From Gemmata massiliana (lineage in GTDB: Bacteria > Planctomycetota > Planctomycetia > Gemmatales > Gemmataceae): a stretch of 64,000 nt of DNA. The stretch covers positions 6,283,738-6,347,737 of the forward strand of contig NZ_LR593886.1 of the NCBI RefSeq assembly GCF_901538265.1, read 5' to 3'. This document shows, piece by piece, positions 34,867 through 43,793 of the stretch. The position numbers were made by a program, and so were the translations under genes. The notes beneath the pieces were generated by a model. The model saw only the letters and a list, made by a program, of their open reading frames with translations. It had not been told where the DNA came from and made no database searches. Within the stretch, counting starts at the first letter, position 1, and every line of letters begins with the position of its first letter.

Positions 34867-36480
34867 TCACGGCAGGTTGATGATTTCGCCGCCCTGAATC
34901 GTGATGAGTGAGCGGAGCGTTTGTTCCCCGACCTTGCTCGGCCGGAGGATACGAACGCTCCCGTCACCCATCGCGGCAATGAACTTGTCCGCGTTCTTGT
35001 CGCCGAGTTGCGGCAGCGGAAGTTTGCCGTCATACGCGAACACGTCCGGCTTGTACCACGGCACCGCTTCGCCGGCTTCGACGATCATGAACGTGTTGCT
35101 CGTACCGTCGGTGACCTCAACAATGCGCGGCCCCTTCTGTCCTTCGATGAGCCACGGGCGATCGGTCCCCTTCGCGCCCTTGGGGGAGCAGAAGACGCGG
35201 AAGTACGTGTGCCCCTTCGGTGCCGGGCGCCCGGGGATCTCGAACACCTTCGGCATCTCGACCGCTTCGAGCTTCTTCAGGTTGGCCGGGTCGTCCCAGG
35301 GTTTCGTGAGATCGAGCCCTCTGTACAAATTATCCTGCTCGATGAACGGCAACAGTTGAACGCGCCAGCTCCACGGCTGTGACTTGTCACCGGCCGGATG
35401 CACATCGCTGACCATTTGGCCGTATGCGCTCTCGTAGTTGTGCATCCCGAGTGCGAGTTGCTTGAGATTGTTGAGCCCGCGTGCGCTGTTTGCGGCGGCC
35501 GCATAGGACTTGGGCAGCGCGGTGGCGATTTTCGCGATTGCGTCCTGGTAGGGGAAGTCGGCGGTCGCGAAGACATCAACCCCATTGGCCTCGATCTTTG
35601 CCGCTTTCAGAACCGCGATAAGCGCCCCGAGTACCGCGTGTTCGGCCGAATCTTCTTTCTCTTTGCGGCCCGCAAGCCCCTTCTCGGCGGCGGCCGTGAT
35701 CTCACTCACGCCCTCCTTCAGGACGGGTGCCGCACGTTGCGCGGTCGCCTCGTTGGGGAACGTGATCTTCAACGCGCCTCGCGCGGTCTTGTCGAAATCC
35801 GCCGCGAACGTCACCGTGCGTGCTTTGAGGAGGGAAACATAGGGTGCCAGTTCTCTGATCTCGGAGGCCCGCGCGAATTCGGCGAGCGGGCGGGCGTCGA
35901 GTGCGAACGCGATATCGTGCTTCGCGGCGTCGGTCAGTGCGACCGCCAGCGGGCCGTCCGTCTTTTTCGCAACGAGCTGGCCGACCAGCCCGGCTAGCGT
36001 GAGTTGACCGCGTTCGGGGACGTACAGCACGGTGCGGTCATCGGCCAACACGATCAGTGAGAACGCACCACCCTTGGTGCGAATGATATTGCTGTTCGCT
36101 TGCGATTCGCGCTCGCCGTTCAAGAGCTTGATCAATTTCGCTTCGTTGTACGGCTTCTTCGTTGTCACGAGCAGCAGCGGTTCCGGATCGCGCGTCATGG
36201 CCGGCACGAACAGCGTCAGGCGCTCGATCTCGCCCATCGGCACGCCGATCGCGTCTTCCGTGGGGCCAGACTTTTGTGCGCCGAACCAGTCGCGGAGCGG
36301 TTTGAAGTCAGGGTTATCCCACAATTTCCCGACGTTCACCGTGAAGAACGCGAAGGAGTCGGTGGGAACCCCTGCGAGTGTCTCTGGCTTCGCGGTGGTA
36401 GCAGCCGGTTGTGAGATCGCCGGTGGTGCCGTGGCCGAAACAATCAGGAGCGGCACAAACAACGCGAGACGGGTGCGCAT
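34867..36480 (-). CDS. Secreted protein with DUF1559-type C-terminal domain (copy 2)
   Basis: 537 residues from the ATG at 36480 (GGAG upstream). Signal peptide (LALFVPLLIVSATAPPAI), then PTDSFAFFTVNVGKLWDNPD, which parallels the copy 1 N-terminal module. The last third is DUF1559-like: LNNLKQLALGMHNYESAYGQ, LLPFIEQDNLYRGL, VTDGTSNTFMIVEAGEAVPW, GDGSVRIL. The stop lies 68 bases before the copy 1 start, so they form an operon from a tandem duplication. These are DUF1559 folds detached from the pilin helix. Confidence 0.87.
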   Translation of the reverse strand: MRTRLALFVPLLIVSATAPPAISQPAATTAKPETLAGVPTDSFAFFTVNVGKLWDNPDFKPLRDWFGAQKSGPTEDAIGVPMGEIERLTLFVPAMTRDPEPLLLVTTKKPYNEAKLIKLLNGERESQANSNIIRTKGGAFSLIVLADDRTVLYVPERGQLTLAGLVGQLVAKKTDGPLAVALTDAAKHDIAFALDARPLAEFARASEIRELAPYVSLLKARTVTFAADFDKTARGALKITFPNEATAQRAAPVLKEGVSEITAAAEKGLAGRKEKEDSAEHAVLGALIAVLKAAKIEANGVDVFATADFPYQDAIAKIATALPKSYAAAANSARGLNNLKQLALGMHNYESAYGQMVSDVHPAGDKSQPWSWRVQLLPFIEQDNLYRGLDLTKPWDDPANLKKLEAVEMPKVFEIPGRPAPKGHTYFRVFCSPKGAKGTDRPWLIEGQKGPRIVEVTDGTSNTFMIVEAGEAVPWYKPDVFAYDGKLPLPQLGDKNADKFIAAMGDGSVRILRPSKVGEQTLRSLITIQGGEIINLP

Positions 36481-36600
36481 GAGAGAACTCCGGGAGCGAG
36501 ACGTGTGGGCCGCCGGTCCCAGAGATAATACCGCGAAGCGCGCGCCGGGGCCAACACCCACCAACGGGCTTTATCACGTCTTCACGCCGGAGTCATTTCA

Positions 36601-38001
36601 TCAATAGGCGTGTTTCTGTTTTGAAAAGAGCATGCGCCAGACCGTGAGGAACACGATCCGCAGGTCAAAAAGTGGGTTCCAATGACTGATGTAATAGAGA
36701 TCGAACTGGACGCGCTTGCGGAGCGACGAGTTGCCGCGCCAGCCGTTTACCTGTGCCCACCCGGTGATACCGGCCTTCACCGCGTGGCGGGCGTTGTAGT
36801 TGGGGATCGACTTCGCGAACTGCCGCACGAACACCGGGCGTTCCGGGCGCGGGCCAACGATGCTCATGTCGCCCCACAACACGTTGAAGAATTGTGGGAG
36901 TTCGTCCATGTTCGTGGCCCGAAGCACGGCCCCCAGGCGCGTGCGCCGCGGATCGTTCTTCGCGGTCATTTGCGGACCGTTGGCTTCCGCGTCCACTCGC
37001 AGCGAACGGAACTTCATCATCATGAACGAGCGCCCGTTCAGACCGCACCGCTCTTGCCGATAGAGAACCGGACCGGGACTGGTGAGTTTGACGAGGGCCG
37101 CGATCAGCGCCATGAGTGGCCCGGTCAACACGATTGCGATGAGCGCGAGCACGATGTCCATCGCGCGTTTCACGATCACGTTCAGCCCGTGGTGCGGGTT
37201 CTCGCGCAGCCCGACCACTGTCATCCCGTGGATCTGCGTCGTGGTGAACGTCATCCCCGCAACGGCAGGAAGATCGGCGATAAGTTGCACGTCCACGACC
37301 GTTTGCGACAGAGCCGTAAACACCCGGCGTGCGTCCGCGTAGCGGTTCAGCGGGAGCGCGACGAAAACGTGCTCAATGTGGTGCTTCTCAACGAGTTGCG
37401 GCAGTTCCGCGAGCGAACCAAGGAGCGGCAAATCGGCCCCGGACCCGCGGTGCCCCTCGTCCTCGACGTAACCCACAGGTTGAATGCCGGACCAGTTCAC
37501 CGCGCGCAGCGTGCGAACCGTGCGCCGAGCGAGCCGCCCCGTCCCGACGATGAGTGCGTGACTCTGATTCACCCCGCGTGCGCGCAACCGACGCATCCCG
37601 GTCCAACTGATGCGCCGGGCGACGAGCAGGGAACAGAGGGTACCCACGGCGAACATCACCATCGCACCGCGGGACTCGTACTGGGCTTGTCGGGCGAAGC
37701 TGGTCGCCATTACGAGCAGGGCCATCAGCCCGACACCGCGGGCCGCAGCCGCGAGCTCCTCGCGGAATCGACGCAACCGGTGGACCTCGTACATCCCCGC
37801 GAACCGGTAAGCGATCCCCGCCACGAGCATAATGAGCGGGAGCGTTCGCAAATACAGGGTGAATTCCGGGACGCCCCGGTGCGCGGTGAACAGTCCGGAG
37901 TAGAACCGTACCGAGTACGCGGCGAGCCACGTTCCTGCGGTGAGGACGACGTCCCACACGAAGAACCAAGCGACGAGCGACTGACTGACGCGGCGGACCA
38001 T
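36601..38001 (-). CDS. Polyprenyl-phosphate sugar-phosphate transferase (WcaJ/PglC-type)
   Basis: 466 residues from the ATG at 38001, which has AGGGGC 7 bases upstream; ATGs at 38022 and 38106 are alternatives. Four N-terminal membrane helices, a Rossmann-like CoA-binding-type middle (ALIVGTGRLARRTVRTL), then the bacterial sugar transferase domain: KRAMDIVLALIAIVLTGPLM, SPGPVLYRQERCGLNGR, MMKFRSLRVDAE, TNMDELPQFFNVLWGDMSIV and GPRPERPVFV. It transfers a hexose-1-phosphate to undecaprenyl phosphate to start an exopolysaccharide or capsule repeat. No glycosyltransferases lie nearby. Confidence 0.93.
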   Translation of the reverse strand: MVRRVSQSLVAWFFVWDVVLTAGTWLAAYSVRFYSGLFTAHRGVPEFTLYLRTLPLIMLVAGIAYRFAGMYEVHRLRRFREELAAAARGVGLMALLVMATSFARQAQYESRGAMVMFAVGTLCSLLVARRISWTGMRRLRARGVNQSHALIVGTGRLARRTVRTLRAVNWSGIQPVGYVEDEGHRGSGADLPLLGSLAELPQLVEKHHIEHVFVALPLNRYADARRVFTALSQTVVDVQLIADLPAVAGMTFTTTQIHGMTVVGLRENPHHGLNVIVKRAMDIVLALIAIVLTGPLMALIAALVKLTSPGPVLYRQERCGLNGRSFMMMKFRSLRVDAEANGPQMTAKNDPRRTRLGAVLRATNMDELPQFFNVLWGDMSIVGPRPERPVFVRQFAKSIPNYNARHAVKAGITGWAQVNGWRGNSSLRKRVQFDLYYISHWNPLFDLRIVFLTVWRMLFSKQKHAY

Positions 38002-38149
38002 CGGGCGCCCCTGCCCTTCCATTCTGCGGCGCCATCTTGGCGCGCGGCTCGAAACGGTAGCACCCGCGCCGCGCCGCGTCAAGATGGGTAGAATTCCCAT
38101 CGACACCGCGCGACCGCCGCGCTCAGTTCCAGTGCCCGAGGGCCGACCC

Positions 38150-38323
38150 GTGCCGAACTCCGATCAGTTGCTCGCGAAGCTTTATGCGCTGCGTAAGGAT
38201 TATGCCGACGATCCCGAAGACGAGACGTATCAGGCGCTGCACCACGCCTTTCTGTTCATCAGCTACAACATGGCCGCGTTCAAGGATTACGTGAAGAAGG
38301 AAGCCGAGAAGGAAGAGAAGTAG
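38150..38323 (+). CDS. Small helical protein, unknown
   Basis: 57 residues from a GTG at 38150 with GAGGG 7 bases upstream; an ATG at 38084 would add 22 residues and would overlap longer starts of the divergent sugar transferase gene. Two predicted helices (SDQLLAKLYALRKDYADDP, FISYNMAAFKDYVKK) and a Lys/Glu tail. No family recognised. It lies 81 bases upstream of the putative retron RNA and on the same strand, but nothing links it functionally. Confidence 0.6.
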   Translation: MPNSDQLLAKLYALRKDYADDPEDETYQALHHAFLFISYNMAAFKDYVKKEAEKEEK

Positions 38324-38404
38324 CAGAGACTTCACGCGCTCGGCATCACGAGACAGCGTCTACCGACGTTGACACTTCGCGAACCGTCGGCCACCATCCC
38401 TCCA

Positions 38405-38574
38405 CCACGAGCGGGCCGAGCACGGTGGCCGAGATGGTTCGTAAGAGCCCAATTTGCCATCGCTCCGGGGTTACCCCGGGGCTTTCCACAACCTGGTACT
38501 GCAAGCGCGCGACAGCTTGGGCGCTTCCACGCCCGTCTTGTCGCGCGAGACAAGACTCGTCGGCCCGCTCGTGG
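38405..38574 (+). ncRNA. Candidate retron msr-msd RNA
   Basis: A perfect 15-bp inverted repeat, CCACGAGCGGGCCGA (38405-38419) and its complement (38560-38574), brackets 140 bases and ends 19 bases before the reverse transcriptase ATG. This is the a1/a2 layout of retron RNAs (msr-msd-ret order). a1 runs straight into AGC (38419-38421), as at the branching-G site of retrons, making G38420 the candidate priming base. Inside are CCGGGG-TTA-CCCCGG (38465-38479), AAGCGC/GCGCTT (38503-38526) and a perfect 8-bp stem GTCTTGTC/GACAAGAC (38535-38556), suitable for msr and msd stem-loops. Exact msr/msd boundaries cannot be set by eye. Confidence 0.78.
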
Positions 38575-38593
38575 CTCAATATTCGCGAGCGCA

Positions 38594-39955
38594 ATGACCA
38601 CTCAGCAACGATTCGTGCAAAACCTCGCGGCCGGGATGCTCGCGGGAGAGTGGACAGCGGCGGGAATCCGCGAGTCGGTTTATCGGGCAACCGGGCGCCG
38701 ATTCGCCTGGGGGCCAGCACTTGCGAAGCGCCTTCTCAACGCACACGCGACGGCTCCCACCTTCCCCACACTTCTTGCCACTCTCACCGCCGATGCCGGT
38801 TTTCAGCGCGGGTTAACGGTACTCGCGTCTGCCCGAAACGCGGACAATCGTTTCCCAGTGTGGCACCTGTTCTCAGCGCCGGCACCGCCCCCACTCCCGC
38901 GCCCTCAATGGGCCGCAGAACTGCCCGATCTGCCGAACGAACCCGCGCTAGCCGAATGGCTCGGGGTATCGCTCGAGCGCCTACTCTGGCTCGCGGATAC
39001 GAAGAGCCGCAATACGGGACACCGCCCCGGTTCGGTACGCACCTACCGAGCGCGATGGGTGCCCAAAACACACGGTCGGGCGCGGCTATTGGAGGTGCCC
39101 ATTCCCGCTCTCATGCGCGCCCAACGAAAGATCCTCGCCGAACTACTGAATCTTGTCCCGGCGCACCCCGCCGTACACGGTTTCCGACCGGGCCACTCCG
39201 CGATCACGAACGCGGCGCAGCACTGCGGACGCGCCTGTGTGATCCGCTTCGACCTCACAGACTTTTTCCCTTCAATCCCGGTCGGGCGCATCTTCCGAAT
39301 GTTCCTCACGCTGGGTTATTCCGAACCCGTCGCGCGACTGTTCGGGTGCCTCTGCACCACGCGGCTCCCGGCCGAAGACTGGAACAGGCGCCCCAACCCG
39401 CGCAACGACAGCTCCGAATACCAAACCCAAACTCGACTGGCCTCCCGACACGTGCCCCAAGGCGCGCCGACCTCACCCGCACTCGCGAACCTGACGGCCT
39501 ACCGCCTCGATTGCCGACTCGCGGGCCTCGCGTCCGCGTGCGGTGCCACGTATTCGCGGTACGCAGACGACCTGACCTTCTCTGGTGACGACACGTTGAG
39601 GCGTTCGGCCGCACGGCTCGCCCGCCGAGTAGCGCTCATCGTGGTCGAGGAAGGCTTCGCCCTGAATCGCGGGAAAACGCGCGTGCAAGGGCGCGGTGAG
39701 CGCCAGCTCGTAACCGGTGTGGTCGTCAACGTGCGCCCGAACATTCCCCGCGAGGATTTCGACCAGTTGAAGGCGATTCTCACGAACTGCGTGCGCCACA
39801 ACCCTGCAACCCAAAACCGCACGAACCATCCCGATTTTCGTGCTCACCTCGCGGGGCGGATCGCTCACGTCGCGTCTGTGAACCCGACCCGCGGCCGGAA
39901 ACTGTGGGCCACCTTCGACCGCATCGTGTGGGACACTAATTCCGCCCAATCGTGA
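38594..39955 (+). CDS. Retron-type reverse transcriptase
   Basis: 453 residues from the ATG at 38594; the upstream open frame would run through the structured RNA. Palm catalytic residues are D220 (CVIRFDLTDFFPSI) and D325-D326 in YSRYADDLTFSG. Retron-specific features are present: region X NAxxH as N206-AAQ-H210 after VHGFRPGHSAI, and region Y VTG at 373-375 (QLVTGVVVN). QGAPTSPALANLTA is RT motif 4. An N-terminal extension of about 110 residues has no known fold; some myxobacterial retron RTs also have long N-terminal regions. Retrons make msDNA and act as anti-phage systems, normally with an effector; here the next gene is a broken LRR gene, so an effector is not identified. Confidence 0.93.
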   Translation: MTTQQRFVQNLAAGMLAGEWTAAGIRESVYRATGRRFAWGPALAKRLLNAHATAPTFPTLLATLTADAGFQRGLTVLASARNADNRFPVWHLFSAPAPPPLPRPQWAAELPDLPNEPALAEWLGVSLERLLWLADTKSRNTGHRPGSVRTYRARWVPKTHGRARLLEVPIPALMRAQRKILAELLNLVPAHPAVHGFRPGHSAITNAAQHCGRACVIRFDLTDFFPSIPVGRIFRMFLTLGYSEPVARLFGCLCTTRLPAEDWNRRPNPRNDSSEYQTQTRLASRHVPQGAPTSPALANLTAYRLDCRLAGLASACGATYSRYADDLTFSGDDTLRRSAARLARRVALIVVEEGFALNRGKTRVQGRGERQLVTGVVVNVRPNIPREDFDQLKAILTNCVRHNPATQNRTNHPDFRAHLAGRIAHVASVNPTRGRKLWATFDRIVWDTNSAQS

Positions 39956-39996
39956 TAGGATGATTGAGAATCACGTCTTCCGCCGAGAACCGATCA

Positions 39997-40861
39997 ATGG
40001 CACGTCAGCGCGATGCACAAACCGAGCCCGCCCAGCAAACCGGCCCGGTGATGACTGCTCAGGAGCGAGAGGAACTCGAGCCGTGCGTCGAGCTGATGCT
40101 CTCTGAACCCCACAAACGAAACCTCGGCGGCGGTAGTCGGTAACAACGGAATCACTGCTGACTCTGCGACCGCGCTGATCCGTTCGCCGCACCTCGGGTA
40201 GCTGGCCGAACTTGATTTAAGTGGTGCGGAACTGGACTCAACCACCGCGAGCGCGTTTGCCGGAGCCGCGTTCGCGCACACCCTTCAACAACTCGGGTTA
40301 GAAAGCGTGATATTCCAGCCGGAGGCGTTCGCACAGTTGGTACGGAATCCGTTCCCCGCACTGGAGTCACTGAAACTCAACAACGTTCGGCTCCGTGCGA
40401 GAGAAGCGACTCAACTCGCAGGGGCCGCGTTCACCACAACGCTCAAGGAACTGCTTCTTGACAACTGCGAATTGGGTGTCGCCGGGGTTGAAGCACTTGT
40501 GGCGACTCGCTTCCCGGTCCTCACGACACTCGATCTGTCGCGCAACCGGCTGGGGAGCCGCGGTGGAATCGCACTCGCGAACGCGGCCCCGAGCTTCCTC
40601 GTGCTCACCACACTGAAACTTTGGGACAACAAATTGAACTCGGATGCGGTCACGGCCCTCGCGGACAATCCGCTTCTCGCGAACCTCACGGAACTCGATC
40701 TCAACAGCAACAAAATCGGCCCCGCCGGTGCAATAGCGCTCGCGAACTCGAAGTACCTCAAGCACCTCAAAACATTCACCGTGGACGAGAAGACCGTGGG
40801 CAAGAAGGGGAAACAAGCGCTCCTCGACCGGTTCGGCGAGGACGTTATCAGTTGGAGGTAG
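39997..40861 (+). pseudogene. Broken leucine-rich-repeat gene
   Basis: An ATG at 39997 opens a short frame (about 48 codons, ends at 40143). The following sequence in another frame encodes LRR-type peptides (GNNGITADSATALIRSPHLG), then an in-frame TAG at 40199-40201, then more repeats (LAELDLSGAELD) continuous with the open part from 40307 to 40861. That part has ribonuclease-inhibitor-like repeats such as LKLNNVRLRAREATQLA, LDLSRNRLGSRGGIALA and LDLNSNKIGPAGAIALA. One frameshift and one stop therefore break the gene; 40307-40861 could still be translated from a GTG as a 184-residue fragment. It is the first gene after the retron RT. Confidence 0.75.
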
Positions 40862-40926
40862 CCCCCGTTGCTATAACACCTTCGGCCCGGTTCGCTCGCT
40901 CCACCCGTTCTCCAGGGCTCGCTGCT

Positions 40927-42279
40927 ATGGCGGTTCCGTCCGATCTGATCGTGTCCGTGTCCGGAATCCGTGGAATCGTCGGCGCCGGGCTGACGGCCGA
41001 GGCCACGGCGCGGTTCGCCGCCGCGTATGGCTCCACGGTCGCCGGGAAGCGCGTCATCCTGTCGCGCGACGGCCGGCCCAGCGGCGAAATGCTGCGCCAC
41101 GCGGTCATGTCGGGGTTGCTCGGGGCCGGATGCACTGTGGAAGACATCGGGATCGCTCCGACCCCAACGTGCGGGTTCGCGGTGCGCCAGTCGAACGCGG
41201 CCGGCGCGATTCAGATCACCGCGAGCCACAACCCGGCGCCGTGGAACGGGCTGAAAATGTTCGGCCCGGACGGGTCCGTGCTCCCGGCCGGCGCGGGACA
41301 GATCATCCGCGCCCTGTACGAAACCGGGGACTTCGCGCGGTCCGCGTGGGACGGCATCGGGAGCGTCAGCGTCCCGCCGGACGTGAGCGCCGATCACGCC
41401 CGCGCGGTGCTGGACACGATCAGCGTCGCGGCGGTCGCGGGCCAACGGTTCCGCGTGTTCCTCGACGCGAACGCGGGCGCGGGTGGGCCGCTCGGCACGC
41501 GCCTGCTGGCCGACCTCGGGTGCGACGTGATCCAGTACGGCTGCGAACCGACCGGGCAGTTCGCCCACGAACCTGAGCCGATCCCGGCCAACCTCACCGA
41601 AGTGGCCCCCTGGGTGCAACAGCACGAGTGCGCCCTGGGCTTCGTGCTCGATCCGGATTCGGACCGGCTCGCGCTCATCGATGAAACCGGGACGTGCGTG
41701 AGCGAGGAAGCCACACTCGCGCTCGCGGTGAAGTACCGGTTGCGCCAGCAGCGCGGCCCGGTGGTCGTGAACATGTCCACGTCGCGCATGAACGAGGACG
41801 TCGCGACCGCGGCCGGGTGCCCGTTCTACCGCTCCGCGGTGGGCGAGGCGAACGTGGTCGGCCTCATGCGCGACACGAACGCGGTCATCGGCGGCGAGGG
41901 CAACGGGGGCGTCATCGACCCGCGCATCGGCTGGGTGCGCGACCCGTTCATCGGGATGGCGTCCATCCTGAGCCTGATGGCCGAAGAGAAGAAGCCGTTC
42001 TCGCAACTCGTGGCCGAATTGCCCAAGTACGCGATGCTCAAGACGAAGTTCACCGTTTCGCGCGAGCGCCTGCCCGGCGCGCTGGCTGCACTGGAAGCGC
42101 GCTGGCCGGACGCCGAGATCAACCGCATCGACGGGTTGCGGCTCGACGGGGCAGACTGGTGGCTGCACGTCCGCGGGAGCAACACCGAGCCGGTGGTCCG
42201 TGTGATCGCCGAAGCGCCCACCGCCGAGCGCTCGGAGCAACTCTGCCGCGAGGCCGGGGCGGTCGTTACGGGTGGGTAA
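40927..42279 (+). CDS. Phosphohexomutase (GlmM / phosphomannomutase family)
   Basis: 450 residues from the ATG at 40927. Active-site phosphoserine loop TASHNPAPWNGLK, metal loop DPDSDRLALID, sugar loop GGEGNGGVIDP and phosphate loop RGSNTEPVVRV are all present, with the N-terminal SGIRGIVG. The GEGNGG sugar loop resembles archaeal-type phosphoglucosamine mutases, so GlmM-like activity (glucosamine 6-phosphate to glucosamine 1-phosphate) is favoured over plain phosphomannomutase, but the substrate cannot be fixed from sequence. No sugar-nucleotide genes adjoin it. Confidence 0.92.
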   Translation: MAVPSDLIVSVSGIRGIVGAGLTAEATARFAAAYGSTVAGKRVILSRDGRPSGEMLRHAVMSGLLGAGCTVEDIGIAPTPTCGFAVRQSNAAGAIQITASHNPAPWNGLKMFGPDGSVLPAGAGQIIRALYETGDFARSAWDGIGSVSVPPDVSADHARAVLDTISVAAVAGQRFRVFLDANAGAGGPLGTRLLADLGCDVIQYGCEPTGQFAHEPEPIPANLTEVAPWVQQHECALGFVLDPDSDRLALIDETGTCVSEEATLALAVKYRLRQQRGPVVVNMSTSRMNEDVATAAGCPFYRSAVGEANVVGLMRDTNAVIGGEGNGGVIDPRIGWVRDPFIGMASILSLMAEEKKPFSQLVAELPKYAMLKTKFTVSRERLPGALAALEARWPDAEINRIDGLRLDGADWWLHVRGSNTEPVVRVIAEAPTAERSEQLCREAGAVVTGG

Positions 42280-42291
42280 TAGCCAGAAAGT

Positions 42292-42320
42292 GCGTGCCGC
42301 TCAATCACTGGGCGGCACGC
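42292..42320. terminator. Hairpin between convergent genes
   Basis: GCGTGCCGC, loop of about 11 bases, GCGGCACGC, between the stops of the phosphohexomutase (+) and the PQQ-propeller gene (-). Likely bidirectional; no T-run. Confidence 0.55.
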
Positions 42321-42323
42321 GGG

Positions 42324-43697
42324 TTACGGGCGCACGTCGAAGCACAGCACCTTCTGCTCGTCGCGAACATACAACAGGCCGTTGACGAGCGTGGGCGTGG
42401 CCCAGTTGTTGTTCCCGCTCAACACCTTCGGGATCTTCGCGATCAGATTGAACTCTTTCGGGTTCGCCTCGACCAGGCACAAATCCCCGCGCTCCGTTTG
42501 GAGAATGAGGTGGTCGCCGGCAAGGATCACGCTCGCCTGCCCGCTCTCGGCCCATTCCCAATCCGGCACCGTTTTGCCGGTCATGAACTCGATGCACGTG
42601 AGTCCGCGTGCGCCGCGTGTGCCGTCGACCCCGAACAGGTGCTTGTCTTTGAACACGCTCGTCGCGTGGTGGCTCTGGAACGCGCGCCCGCGGTTCTCGT
42701 AGACCTTCACCAGCTTCACTTCGTCGCCGCGCTTCTCGGCCCGCAACAGCGCGCAACCCATTTCGTAAGCCGACGAAATAAAAACGTACTCGTCGTCAAC
42801 GACGACGGGCGTTGCGATGTTCCCGCTGAACCGCGTGCCCCAATTGAAGCTGTCGGTCACCGCGCCGTCGGTGGGGCGCACCGCCAGGAGCGCGTCGCCC
42901 AGGAACGCGAACACGGTCGCTTGCCCGCCAATGTTCGCGGCGATGGGCGAACTGTAACCCGGTGGGTTAGAACCGGCGCGCCACTTCACCTCGCCCGAAT
43001 TCTTGTCGAACGCGACAACTGCGGCGTTCTTGCCGCCCGGCATCACGATGACCAAGTCACCGAGAACGAGCGGTGAGCACGCCACGCCCCATTGCGGCAT
43101 CGGCGCCTGGAACTCGGGCAGAAGGTCGTGTTCCCACTTCAGCTTCGCCGCGCTGTTTTCGACGTCGAGCACGAGCAACTTGCCCGACCCGCCGACCGCG
43201 TACACCGTGTTCCCGATCACGGTTGGTGTGGCACGCGGGCCAATCGCGTAGGTGCTGTCGTTGCCGGCTTGTCCGGCTTCGTAAGCGTAATCCCAGACCG
43301 ACTTGCCGGTTTCCGCGTCCAGACACACGACGCGCTCGGTCGAGCCCTGACGGTCCTGAACGTAGAGTTTCCCGCCGACGACCGCACACGACCCGTACCC
43401 GCCGCCGATCGGTTGGCGCCACAACTCCTTCGGCTTCTTCTTGTCCCAGTCGGTCCGGAACGATCCGACCGGCGCGACACCCGAGCGCGACGCCCCGCGC
43501 CACTGCGGGGAGCCGGTGGCGGCGTCCGCGGCCTGGTGGTTGCGCTGCGGCGCGTTCATGCCGCGTTCGAGTTCGACGGGATCGACCGAGCTGCGTGCGA
43601 GCAGGGAGCGCACCCACGGGCTCTGGTACGCGATGAACCCGCCGAGTCCCAGGATCGTGGTGATTCCGACGACGAGAACGACGGCGCGGGCCTTCAT
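42324..43697 (-). CDS. PQQ-like beta-propeller repeat protein
   Basis: 457 residues. A signal anchor (VVLVVGITTILGLGGFIAY) is followed by WRG, then repeated propeller blades such as CLDAETGKSVWDYAY, VLDVENSAAKLKWEHDL, AFDKNSGEVKWRAGSNP and CIEFMTGKTVPDWEW. The blades match the PQQ_2/BamB-like type. There is no dehydrogenase domain, so it is a binding or scaffold protein outside the membrane; planctomycetes have many. The hemL gene ends about 95 bases upstream on the same strand. Confidence 0.9.
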   Translation of the reverse strand: MKARAVVLVVGITTILGLGGFIAYQSPWVRSLLARSSVDPVELERGMNAPQRNHQAADAATGSPQWRGASRSGVAPVGSFRTDWDKKKPKELWRQPIGGGYGSCAVVGGKLYVQDRQGSTERVVCLDAETGKSVWDYAYEAGQAGNDSTYAIGPRATPTVIGNTVYAVGGSGKLLVLDVENSAAKLKWEHDLLPEFQAPMPQWGVACSPLVLGDLVIVMPGGKNAAVVAFDKNSGEVKWRAGSNPPGYSSPIAANIGGQATVFAFLGDALLAVRPTDGAVTDSFNWGTRFSGNIATPVVVDDEYVFISSAYEMGCALLRAEKRGDEVKLVKVYENRGRAFQSHHATSVFKDKHLFGVDGTRGARGLTCIEFMTGKTVPDWEWAESGQASVILAGDHLILQTERGDLCLVEANPKEFNLIAKIPKVLSGNNNWATPTLVNGLLYVRDEQKVLCFDVRP

Positions 43698-43793
43698 TGG
43701 CGGTCCCCGATGCGGGCGAGATGACGTGTACGCGGGCGAGTTCCGCGGCGCCGAAAACTAGAACGGAATCCACCCGCGCGCCCGCGGAAAGTC

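Noticed and set aside
33218-34897. 559-codon plus-strand frame opposite the DUF1559-related gene
   Set aside because: Arg/Glu/Val-rich shadow frame; the minus strand has signal peptide and family motifs.
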